This document shows, one piece after another, positions 7,937 through 16,900 of a stretch of 64,000 nucleotides of DNA; position 1 is the first letter of the stretch; every line of letters begins with the position of its first letter. The notes beneath the pieces were generated by a model. The model searched no databases and had not been told where the DNA came from. It was given only the letters and a program-made list of their open reading frames with translations. Made by a program: the position numbers and the translations under genes. Origin of the DNA: Mycolicibacterium iranicum (GTDB lineage: Bacteria > Actinomycetota > Actinomycetes > Mycobacteriales > Mycobacteriaceae); contig NZ_LQPC01000076.1 in assembly GCF_002101705.1 (NCBI RefSeq), positions 79,189-143,188 of the forward strand, given 5' to 3'.

Positions 7937-8608
7937 GTGACTGTGACGGCGATCCTGCCCGTTCCGACGACCCTGGTGTCCCGGCGCGAGGCGGTGTTCT
8001 CGCCCGTCGCAGGGCAGTCGTCCCTCGCGCGCATCGTGCGAAGCCTGGCGCCGGTCGCTGACGTGATCGTGGCAGCAGCTGCGCCGCTGCTCGACGAGGT
8101 GAAGAAATCCTTGGCGCAACAGGGGCTTTCGGCCATGCGGGTATGCGTGGCCGACGACCCGGGCGCCAGGAGGGACTGCATTTCCGCGGCGCTGCGCGTC
8201 CCCGGAGTCGCCGACCAGGTGCTGCTGCACGACATCGCGTGGCCGCTGGTCTCGCCCGCCACGCTGGATCGTGTGGTGGCTGCGCTGAGGGCCGGATCAG
8301 TTGCGGCGCTTCCGGTATGTCCGGTCACGGACAGCATCAAAGCGGTGAACTCCAACGGCGCAGTGACGGCCACCGTGGAGCGGACCCCGCTACGCACTGT
8401 CCAGTACCCGCGGGGCTTCGACGCCGCCGTGTTGACCCGGCTGATCACGCACGGCCCTGGAATCGACGAGCTTGACGCGGTGCTCACCTCGGGGGTGTCA
8501 GTGACTTCGGTCGACGGCGACACCGACACCATGGCAGTCGAATTGCCGCGCGATGCAAGCTATCTCGCCGCGGTCATCGAGTGCCGGAGTGACGGCTCGG
8601 ATCGGTGA
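7937..8608 (+). CDS. IspD-like nucleotidyltransferase-fold protein, probably degenerate
   Basis: A 223-residue protein with the middle and late IspD segments (CPVTDSIKAV, then a Gly and TVERTPLRTVQYPRGF). The N-terminal CTP-binding glycine/arginine loop is absent; the region reads ILPVPTTLVSRREAVF. The usual HDAAR motif is HDIAW. The fold is therefore that of 2-C-methyl-erythritol 4-phosphate cytidylyltransferase, but catalysis on CTP looks unlikely. It follows the Mce-associated genes by 20 nt, and its last 35 nt overlap the 3' end of the convergent canonical ispD. Possible roles are a pseudoenzyme or a transferase of altered specificity. Confidence 0.7.
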   Translation: MTVTAILPVPTTLVSRREAVFSPVAGQSSLARIVRSLAPVADVIVAAAAPLLDEVKKSLAQQGLSAMRVCVADDPGARRDCISAALRVPGVADQVLLHDIAWPLVSPATLDRVVAALRAGSVAALPVCPVTDSIKAVNSNGAVTATVERTPLRTVQYPRGFDAAVLTRLITHGPGIDELDAVLTSGVSVTSVDGDTDTMAVELPRDASYLAAVIECRSDGSDR

Positions 8609-9290
8609 GCATTCGCTGTGCGACGGCAATGTCGCGCGCATAGGTCACCTTGAGGTTGGCCGTGTCCCCGATGAAGGTCCGCACCTCGACATCGGTGTAG
8701 TGCTCGATGCACGAGGAGGTGTCGGTGCCTTCAAACCCGTCGCGCTCCGCGCTGCGATAGGCGTACAGCAGATCACGGGCGCGGAAGGCCTGCGGCGTCT
8801 GGACTCTGACCAGCGCTGCGCGGCCGGGCACGGGGCCAAGGCCCTCGTCGCCCGATGCCGCGAGGTTCTCGACCGGCAGGGCGGGCAACGCGCCGCCGAA
8901 CTTGCGTGCCAGCGTGATCGCCTCGCGGAACATTTCAGGTCCCGCGAGGGGGCGGGCGGCGTCATGGATGGCGATCACGTCGACGCTGCCCGACTCGATG
9001 TCGCCGGCCAGATAACGCACGACGTTGGTTTCCGAAGCATGCCTGGTGTCGCCACCTTCGACCAATTCAATTGCGGCATCGCCGAGTTCGCGGTGGACGG
9101 TATCGCGAGCCAGATCGAACTCGCCCTTGCGGAAGACCAGAATCGTCCTCGCGATCTCTGGCAGCCGGGCCAGAGTGTCCAGCGACCACGACAGCATGCT
9201 CCGCCCGGCCAACGGCAGATATGCCTTGTTCCCGTCGGCGCCCACGCGGGTACCGAGGCCCGCGGCCAAGACCACACCGACGGCGTCCAT
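8574..9290 (-). CDS. ispD: 2-C-methyl-D-erythritol 4-phosphate cytidylyltransferase family enzyme
   Basis: A 238-residue enzyme with an intact nucleotide-binding start (VVLAAGLGTRVG, then NKAYLPLAG carrying the Lys), an IHDAARPLAGPEMF segment and VQTPQAFRARDLLYAY. IspD joins MEP and CTP to CDP-methylerythritol in the non-mevalonate isoprenoid pathway. The start is the ATG at 9290 because a TAAGGT -10 box ends 7 nt before it; longer frames upstream have no homology. No ispF neighbour is seen here, unlike the usual ispD-ispF arrangement, so this may be a second IspD-type enzyme of the genome or a related cytidylyltransferase. Confidence 0.75.
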   Translation of the reverse strand: MDAVGVVLAAGLGTRVGADGNKAYLPLAGRSMLSWSLDTLARLPEIARTILVFRKGEFDLARDTVHRELGDAAIELVEGGDTRHASETNVVRYLAGDIESGSVDVIAIHDAARPLAGPEMFREAITLARKFGGALPALPVENLAASGDEGLGPVPGRAALVRVQTPQAFRARDLLYAYRSAERDGFEGTDTSSCIEHYTDVEVRTFIGDTANLKVTYARDIAVAQRMLTDPSRHSGTR

Positions 9291-9297
9291 GACGCGA

Positions 9298-9303
9298 ACC
9301 TTA
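9298..9303 (-). promoter_or_regulatory. -10 box TAAGGT for leaderless ispD
   Basis: On the minus strand the hexamer TAAGGT is followed by 7 nt and the ATG at 9290. No Shine-Dalgarno sequence lies between, so the transcript probably begins at the start codon. Confidence 0.5.
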
Positions 9304-9419
9304 TCGTGGCGGCGGGACGAACGTGGTCGACGACGAGCATTGGGCGCCGGACTTCGGCCGACGCGTCGAGCGCGCTCCGCGCGGCTACGCTCTGCCCTGC
9401 GGAGGAAAGGGGACCAGCA

Positions 9420-10688
9420 GTGAGCGAGCAACCGCAACGACCGATCGGCCAGTTGCACCGGATCAGGCAGATGGCCGGGCGCGACCCGCACGAGACGGGT
9501 CGAGCCGCAACGCCGCTGGAGCTGCTGTTCGACCTGACCTTCGTCGTTGCGTTCGGCATCGCCGCGTCGCAGTTCGCGCACCTGCTCGCCGAGGGACACG
9601 TGGCGGCCGGGCTGGCCGCGTTCTTCTTCGCGATGTTCGCGGTGTGCTGGGCCTGGATCAACTTCAGCTGGTTCGCCTCGGCCTATGACACCGACGACTG
9701 GGCGTACCGGCTGACGACGATGCTGCAGATGGTCGGCGTCATCATCCTGGCGCTCGGACTACCCCAGATGTATGCGTCGATCGAGCACGGCGGCCACGTC
9801 GACAATGCCGTGGTCGTCGCAGGCTACGTGGTGATGCGCGTCGCGATGGTGGCCCAGTGGTTGCGGGCCGCCAGGCAGGATCCCCAGCGACGCAAAGCAT
9901 GCCTGACCTACGCGATGTGGATCACCGTTGCCCAGATCGGCTGGGTCGCAGCCATCTTCGTCCACACGTCGGTGCCCCTCACGATCGCCATCGTGTTGTC
10001 GCTGGTGCTGATCGAGATCATGGGTCCCGTGATCGCCGAACTGCGGCAAGGCGGCACGCCGTGGCACGCCCACCACATCGCCGAGAGGTACGGACTTTTC
10101 ACGATCATCGCCCTCGGTGAAGGCGTGGTGGGAACAGTCGCATCGCTGACCGCAGTGGTCGGCGAGCAGGGCTGGTCGATCGAAGCGGTGTTCGTGGCCG
10201 TCGCCGGCATCGGTCTGACGTTTGGCATGTGGTGGACCTACTTCGTCCTGCCGCAGGCCGACATCCTGCACGCCCGCCGAGAGCGTTCCTTCTGGTTCGG
10301 CTATCTGCACATCGTCGTGTTCGCCTCGATCGTGGCGACCGGGGCGGGCCTGCACGCCGCCGCCTACTACATCGAGGACCACTCCAAGCTGTCGTCGCTG
10401 GCCACGGTGATGACCGTCGTCATTCCGGTTGGTATCTACATCCTGGCGATCTACGTGCTCTATTCACTGATGGCGTACACCGTGGAACGCTTTCACGTAC
10501 TGCTGGTGGTGCTCACCGCGGCAGTGCTCGGTCTGGCGGTTTTGCTGGCGGCCAACGGCATTTCGATGGCCAACAGTCTGCTCGTCGTCACGCTGGCGCC
10601 GGTGGTGTCCGTCGTTGGCTACGAACTGGTCGGACACCGGCACGCAGCCGCCGCGGTCGCGAGGAATACGTCGGCTACTTCGTCATAG
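9420..10688 (+). CDS. Low temperature requirement protein A (LtrA) family membrane protein
   Basis: A 422-residue polytopic membrane protein. The GTG start is preceded by GGAGGAAAGG. The family signature TPLELLFDLTFVVAFGIAAS is at about residues 28-47, followed by roughly a dozen hydrophobic helices and the conserved HIAERYGLFTIIALGEGVVG segment near the middle. LtrA proteins were named from a Listeria cold-growth mutant; their transport substrate is unknown. The 3' end overlaps the convergent MFS gene by 14 nt. A much longer open frame extends upstream but runs antisense through ispD and is not coding. Confidence 0.83.
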   Translation: MSEQPQRPIGQLHRIRQMAGRDPHETGRAATPLELLFDLTFVVAFGIAASQFAHLLAEGHVAAGLAAFFFAMFAVCWAWINFSWFASAYDTDDWAYRLTTMLQMVGVIILALGLPQMYASIEHGGHVDNAVVVAGYVVMRVAMVAQWLRAARQDPQRRKACLTYAMWITVAQIGWVAAIFVHTSVPLTIAIVLSLVLIEIMGPVIAELRQGGTPWHAHHIAERYGLFTIIALGEGVVGTVASLTAVVGEQGWSIEAVFVAVAGIGLTFGMWWTYFVLPQADILHARRERSFWFGYLHIVVFASIVATGAGLHAAAYYIEDHSKLSSLATVMTVVIPVGIYILAIYVLYSLMAYTVERFHVLLVVLTAAVLGLAVLLAANGISMANSLLVVTLAPVVSVVGYELVGHRHAAAAVARNTSATSS

Positions 10689-11928
10689 CCGCAAATGCGA
10701 CCGGATCGTCCTTGGCGAGTTGCCTGCGCGCCTTCCGGCGGGTGATCAGGATGCCGGCGATCGCCAGCGTCCACACCACGTACTGAAGGGTCCAGGCGAC
10801 TCGGAACGACTCGAAGGACATGCCGCCTGCCGCCTCCATCGCCATCCCCATCGCCTGCATGAGAAGCAGCGACGCCAGGAACCCGCCCATGTTCACCATG
10901 CCCTGTGCCGTGCCCAGGGTCGCGCGGGTGTTGAACGTCCTCGCAAAGTCGAAACCGACCATCGAACCGGGCCCGCCGAAAGACATCACCGTAATGAGCG
11001 CGATGAGCAACCACAATGGTGCGGGGCCTGGCAGCGCGAGCACGATGGTCCACATCAGAGCGTTGCTCGCGATGATCGCCAGCACCAATCGGGACCGGCG
11101 GTGGGGGAGCCGACCCGTCAAGAACCCGATCAACACGCCGAAGGCGACCGCAGTGGCTACGGACAAGCTCAGCAACGCACCGGCTACTCCGGCCGAGAGT
11201 CCTTGCGCCTCCGTCAAATATGGAACGCCCCACATCAGCGCGAACACGGTGAGCGAGAACTGCGTCCCCATGTGGGTGAAGAATCCGAGGCGAGTGCCCG
11301 GACGTAGCCAGACGGTCTTGACGCTGTGCAGGGTCTCGCGAACGGACATCGCCTCGCCGGTGGTCGCGGCGCCGTCCGGAGTGTTCTTGACGACGAGCAG
11401 GGTCAGCACTATCGACAGCACCCCGAGCGCTCCGGCGGACACGTACGCGGCCGACCAGCCGGCGGCGTGAAGTAGGGCCAGGAACGGTATGGCCGACAGC
11501 ACCTGGCCCAGCTGGCCGAAAATCCCCGTCAGCTGCGTGACCAGCGGAATCTGTCGCGGCGCGAACCAGTGGGGGACGAGACGCAGGACGGAGATGAACG
11601 TGAAGGCGTCTCCGAGCCCGACCACGGCGCGGGCAGCGATGGCGGTAGGCAGCGACTCGGTGAACGCAAGAACCAGCTGGCCCGAACCCATCGTGGCGGC
11701 TCCGGCCACGATCATCGCGCGGGAGCCGAACCGGTCCAGGAGAAGCCCCGCCGGGACCTGGGCGCCCGCGTACACGACAACTTGGAGGACGACGAACGTC
11801 GACAACAGTGAGGGTCCTGTGCTGAAGCGATCCGCCGCGGCGAGTCCGGACACGCCTAGCGTGGTTCGATCCAGGACAGCGACGACGTAGGCGAGCAGCC
11901 CGGTCGCCCAGACGATCCAGGCACGCAC
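10675..11928 (-). CDS. Major facilitator superfamily transporter
   Basis: A transporter of 417 residues from the GTG at 11928, with 12 predicted helices. The inter-helix 2/3 motif is present as PAGLLLDRFGSRAMIVAG, and the start region RAWIVWATGLLAYVVAVLDRTTLG is typical of a mycobacterial MFS clade. The start is not certain: an ATG at 11994 would add 22 hydrophilic residues without similarity to the fold, while the GTG chosen has GAGG 9 nt upstream. It converges on the LtrA gene with overlapping 3' ends. Substrate unknown. Confidence 0.8.
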   Translation of the reverse strand: MRAWIVWATGLLAYVVAVLDRTTLGVSGLAAADRFSTGPSLLSTFVVLQVVVYAGAQVPAGLLLDRFGSRAMIVAGAATMGSGQLVLAFTESLPTAIAARAVVGLGDAFTFISVLRLVPHWFAPRQIPLVTQLTGIFGQLGQVLSAIPFLALLHAAGWSAAYVSAGALGVLSIVLTLLVVKNTPDGAATTGEAMSVRETLHSVKTVWLRPGTRLGFFTHMGTQFSLTVFALMWGVPYLTEAQGLSAGVAGALLSLSVATAVAFGVLIGFLTGRLPHRRSRLVLAIIASNALMWTIVLALPGPAPLWLLIALITVMSFGGPGSMVGFDFARTFNTRATLGTAQGMVNMGGFLASLLLMQAMGMAMEAAGGMSFESFRVAWTLQYVVWTLAIAGILITRRKARRQLAKDDPVAFAAMTK

Positions 11929-12280
11929 GAGCGGGCACCTCACAATTAGCTGGCTTTGTCTTAATGTCCTGCGCGACGCGGCAGGTAGGCCCATCGTCGC
12001 GCACTATCGGTGCCTTACGCCAATCGGATTGCTCACAGGTAGCGGGGTCAAACCTCACCCTATGGGTGTAGAAGTTGGCTAAAGCTGCACAGTAACGTTG
12101 ACAAATTGACTATATGCTCATTATTCGCGCTGATAGAAGTTCGTATTGAGCAAAGGCAATTCTGAAGATTGATGATCGAGATAATTCGCTCGTTTTGCAC
12201 CGCGGGGGGCTACAGTGTGTGCATGTCCCGCCCAGGTCTCCGACGTGCCTGGTGCGCCGCAACCGTGGAGACGCTGCTGC
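11929..12280. other. Intergenic region between the divergent MFS and MerR genes
   Basis: About 350 bp, noticeably AT-rich from 12090 to 12200, with TTGACA at 12098 and TTGACT at 12106 but no well-spaced -10 that I would commit to. It must hold the promoters of the leftward MFS gene and the rightward MerR gene. No coding frame with support was seen. Confidence 0.5.
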
Positions 12281-13021
12281 ATGGCTGAATATCGACTCGA
12301 AGACCTCGCCCGGGTGTCGGGGGTCAGCGCTCGGAACATCCGCGCCTATCGCGAGCGCGGGCTGCTCGACGCGCCTCGCCGGGTCGGCCGGTCGGCGCTG
12401 TACGACGACTATCACCTCTCACAGCTCAACACCATCAGCCACCTGCTGCGCAAGGGCTACAACTCGGCACACATCGCGGAGTTCTTCGCGAGCATGCGTC
12501 AGGGAACGGACCTGGCAGACATTCTCGGCTTGCAGCGGGCAGTGCTGGGCCCGTCGAAGAAGTCGCACAACAACAGCACGTCGGTGACCGTCGATCCGGA
12601 CAGCGATGATGCCCGAAAGCTCGTTGAATACGGCCTCGCCGAGATCGTCGGAGGAAAGCTCAGGGTTAACGACAGCGCAGCCGCCGAGATCCTCGAACGG
12701 TCTCCCGACCAGCGGCTCTACGCGCGGGCGCTCGTCAGGTTCGTCGAGGCCGCCGCGAAGTCCGTCGACGATCTTGCCGAGGCGTTCGTCGCCAGTCTCG
12801 TCGAGCTCTACCGGACGCGCATCGGGGCCAACTATCTGCCATACGCAGACGAGTTGGACGAGATCCGCAGGATTGTCCAGGACTATCGCGCTTTGGGGGA
12901 GAACGTCATCGCCGCCCGCTTCGACCAGGCAACGCGTCGTCACATCGTCACATCCGCATCCGACTACACCGCGGGAATCCTGCTCGGCGGAGCATGGGAG
13001 CACTGGCGTCGAGGCGCGTGA
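12281..13021 (+). CDS. MerR-family transcriptional regulator
   Basis: A 246-residue protein with an N-terminal winged helix-turn-helix (YRLEDLARVSGVSARNIRAY, then RERGLLDAPRRVGRSALYDD; residues 4-50) and a long C-terminal region lacking the cysteine metal-binding loop of classical MerR proteins. The start is the ATG with GGAG 10 nt upstream. It is divergent from the MFS gene and precedes the long non-coding stretch before fas. The targets may be the MFS gene or itself; any link to fas is only positional. Confidence 0.8.
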   Translation: MAEYRLEDLARVSGVSARNIRAYRERGLLDAPRRVGRSALYDDYHLSQLNTISHLLRKGYNSAHIAEFFASMRQGTDLADILGLQRAVLGPSKKSHNNSTSVTVDPDSDDARKLVEYGLAEIVGGKLRVNDSAAAEILERSPDQRLYARALVRFVEAAAKSVDDLAEAFVASLVELYRTRIGANYLPYADELDEIRRIVQDYRALGENVIAARFDQATRRHIVTSASDYTAGILLGGAWEHWRRGA

Positions 13022-13903
13022 ACCGACCGGGGTAAGTGCGGCGCACGGCTGCTGGCAACCACACGTAGCCGCAGGTGATACGTCGGATGCCCGACCTGCG
13101 CGGCCATTGGTGACGACCTCGCCTACGAACGGCGTCGGTGTCAGGGTGGCGCCGTGTCCGCGCTGGTTCCTCGGCGATCGATCGGACGCGTAATGCGGCC
13201 TCGTGCGCTCATTGTGGCAGCACAACCACCGGCGCCGAGTATGCGAAGTCCCCGCGGTGCCCCGCGGGTGTCAGGTGCGATTGGCAGCTGGACACAGCGG
13301 GGCGTCGGGCGCCGTCGACCACATCCTCGGGTCCGGTATCGGGCAGCGGAGGTGAACTCCCTGACTTTCGCACCCGGACTTACTGATTAGTAGGTTTTGG
13401 CAGCAAACTTCGGTCCGCGCAGCGAAGCGTTGACAAGACACATTCTCTGATCTTGTCGCCCAGCCGTTCGGCATCGTGACACCAGCTGAGGCCGAAATTT
13501 CTTAGATAACGATTCGATAACAATACTGCTTTGAACTGCGATTCTTCCTTACTCGACCGTAACCACCCGCATGCAGGACGTTTGTCCCGGATAGCTTCGG
13601 GCCGCAGTAAACAGCACGTTATGCAACGCACTGTTACCGATGCGTAGAACTCGCCAGTAACCATTTGAGGCGCCAAACTGGGTCCGTCTCTTATGACACT
13701 CTTAGTACGGCTGGAGTGTCCGCCCAAGGGCGTCATGGAACGCGACGACTGCGACCCATAGCGCCGCGGACGAGACCAGCCGGATTCGACGCCGAATCGC
13801 AAGGCCCACGCCGGGTGCTCAGGCAGGCACCCGCCAGAAGCACAGCACCGAGCCTCACCCCAGCGATGTAGAGCGCGGAATAGCACCGAGGAGAACACAA
13901 GAC
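13022..13903. other. Long non-coding region upstream of fas
   Basis: 882 bp without a supported gene. The part from 13380 to 13700 is relatively AT-rich. GATAAC occurs twice 11 bp apart (13505-13510 and 13516-13521), one helical turn, on the same face. A GAGGAG ribosome-binding site lies at 13888-13893 before the fas GTG. The fas promoter and its regulator sites (in M. tuberculosis the TetR protein FasR activates fas) are expected here, but I could not identify a defined operator. Confidence 0.5.
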
Positions 13904-16900
13904 GTGACGATCAACGACCAGCACCGTGCGACCACCGGCTCCGACGAGGCCGACCAGGCCTTCGAACCCCTGACCGGAACGCACGCACTCGTCGATCGGC
14001 TGCACTCCGGAGAGCCCTACGCCGTGGCGTTCGGCGGCCAGGGCGGTCCCTGGCTGGAGAACCTCGAGGAGCTCGTGAACTCCGCCGGCATCGAATCCGA
14101 GATCAGCCAGCTGGTTGCGGAAGCCGAGCTGCTCCTCGAGCCGCTGGCGCGAGAACTCGTCGTCGTCCGCCCCATCGGCTTCGAACCCATGAAGTGGATC
14201 CGGGCCCTGGCGGCCGACGAGCCGCTGCCCTCGGCCAAAGACCTCACCACCGCGGCCATCTCCGGGCCCGGCATCCTGCTCACCCAGATGGCCGCTCAGC
14301 GGGCGCTCAAGCGCCAGGGCCTCGACCTCGACGGTCACCCCCCGATCGCCATCGCCGGCCACTCACAGGGCGTCACTGCCGTGGAATCGCTCAAGGCCCG
14401 CGGTACCCGGGACGTCGAACTGCTCGCCATCGGTCAATTGATCGGCGCCGCCGGCTCGCTGGTGTCCCGTCGCTGCGGGATGGTCGGTCGCGGCGACAAG
14501 GCGCCGATGGTCTCCGTGCTCAATGTCGACCCAGACCGGATGGCGGAGCTCCTCGACGAGTTCGCCCAAGACGTGCGCACCGTCCTGCCCCCGGCGCTGT
14601 CCATCCGCAACGGCAGGCGCTCGGTCGTCATCACCGGCACCCCGGAACAGCTCGCCCGCTTCGAGCTCTACTGCGAGAAGATCACCGAGAAGGAAGAGGC
14701 GGAGCGCAAGAACAAGACCCGCGGCGGCGCCATCTTCCGTCCGATCTTCAACCAGCTCAACGTCGAGGTCGGCTTCCACACCCCGCGCCTGGCGGGCGGC
14801 GTGGACCTCGTCAACGAGTGGGCGGCGCGCACCGGCCTGGATCCTGAGCTCACCCGCGAACTGACCGAGACCATTTTCGTCAAGCCCGTCGACTGGGTGG
14901 CCGAAGTCGAAGGTCTCGCCGCCACCGGAGCCAAGTGGATTGTCGACCTCGGTCCGAGCGACACCGTGACGCGCCTGACCGCACCGGTGATCCGCGGTCT
15001 GGGCATCGGCATCGTGCCGGCTGCCACCCGAGCCGGCCAGCGCAGTCTGTTCACTGTCGGCGCCGCGCCCGCCGTCGCGCCGGCCTGGTCCAGCTACGCC
15101 CCCAAGCCCGTCGCGCTGCCCGACGGCTCGGTCAAGGCGTCGACGAAGTTCACCCGACTCACCGGACGCTCGCCGATCCTGCTCGCCGGCATGACGCCGA
15201 CGACCGTGGACGCCAAGATCGTCGCCGCCGCCGCGAACGCCGGCCACTGGGCCGAGCTCGCCGGAGGCGGCCAGGTCACCGAGGAGATCTTCGACGCCCG
15301 CATCCAGGAGCTCACGCAGCTGCTGGAGCCGGGCCGAGCCATCCAGTTCAATTCGCTGTTCCTCGACCCCTACCTGTGGAAGTTGCAGATCGGCGGCAAG
15401 CGTCTGGTGCAGAAGGCACGCCAGTCCGGCGCACCGATCGACGGCGTGGTCGTCACCGCGGGCATTCCGGACCTCGAAGAGGCCGTCGACCTGATCGAAG
15501 AGCTGCACTCCGTCGGCATCAGCATGGTGACCTTCAAGCCGGGCACCGTCGACCAGATCAAGTCGGTCATCAAGATCGCTGCCGAGGTTCCCGACCGCGA
15601 CGTCATCGTCCACATCGAGGGCGGCCGCGCCGGCGGGCACCACTCCTGGGAGGACCTCGACGACCTCCTGCTGAGCACCTACGGCGAGCTGCGCAAGTAT
15701 CCCAACGTCACGATCTGCGTCGGCGGCGGCATCGGCACCCCCGAGCGGGCCGCGGAGTACCTGTCCGGCCAGTGGGCCACGCCCTACGGCTTCCCCGAGA
15801 TGCCGGTCGACGGCATCCTCGTAGGGACCGCCGCCATGGCGACGCTGGAGGCCACGACCTCACCGGCCGTCAAGCAGCTGCTGGTCGACACCAACGGAAC
15901 AGACACCTGGGTCGGCGCGGGCAAGGCGATCAACGGCATGGCCAGCGGCCGTAGCCAGCTGGGCGCCGACATCCACGAGATCGACAACACCGCGTCGCGC
16001 TGCGGTCGCCTGCTCGACGAGGTGGCCGGTGACGCCGATGCCGTCGCCGAGCGTCGCGACGAGATCATCGCGGCCATGGCGAACACCGCCAAGCCCTACT
16101 TCGGCGACATCGCCGACATGTCCTACCTGCAGTGGCTGCAGCGCTACATCGAGTTGGCCATCGGCGACGGCGACAGCACCGCCGACACCGCAGCGCCGGG
16201 CAGCCCGTGGCTGGCCGACACCTGGCGCGACCGCTTCGAGGAGATGCTCAAGCGCGCCGAGGCCCGCCTCAACGAGAAGGACTCCGGTCCGATCGAGTCG
16301 CTGTTTGACTCCAGCGCGGAAGGTCAAGCGCTGCTTGATAATCCGGAAACCGCGATCGCCGCGCTACTGGCCCGTTACCCGGATGCCGAGACCGTCAGGT
16401 TGCATCCCGCCGACGTGCCGTTCTTCGTGACGCTGTGCAAGAAGCCCGGGAAGCCGGTCAACTTCGTGCCCGTCATCGATAAGGATGTGCGGCGCTGGTG
16501 GCGTTCGGATTCGCTGTGGCAGGCCCACGACGCCCGCTACACCGCCGATCAGGTCTGCATCATCCCCGGAACGCAGGCCGTCGCCGGCATCACGCGCGTC
16601 GACGAGCCCGTCGGTGAGCTGCTCGATCGCTTCGAGCAGGAGATCGTCGATCGCGTGCTCGCCTCAGGTGCGAAGCCGGTCGCGGTGGTGTCGCGACGTC
16701 AGGCCCGCGCCGACGTCAGCGGGCCGCTCGCCGTGGTGCTTGACTCGCCTGACGTGCTGTGGGCGGGACGCACCGCGATCAACCCGGTGCATCGCATCGG
16801 TGCGCCGAAGGAGTGGCAGGTCAACGACGTGCCCGGCAAGCCCAGCGCGACACACCCCAATACCGGTGCGCGCCTTGAGCAGTCGACCGACAACGCCGGA

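Noticed and set aside
8553..9419. Long open frame continuing upstream of the LtrA-like gene
   Set aside because: It runs antisense through ispD and shows no protein features; LtrA homology and a strong ribosome-binding site begin at 9420.
10619..12058. 479-residue minus-strand frame over the MFS gene
   Set aside because: Arg/Gly/Pro/His-rich frame shift of the MFS gene without hydrophobic helices.
12098..12126. TTGACA-containing promoter before the MerR gene
   Set aside because: No -10 box at acceptable spacing; the match may be chance in an AT-rich stretch.
13022..13110. Possible SAM-type riboswitch after the MerR gene (GCTGGCAACC)
   Set aside because: Only this short motif matches; no supporting stems or downstream sulfur/methionine gene were found.
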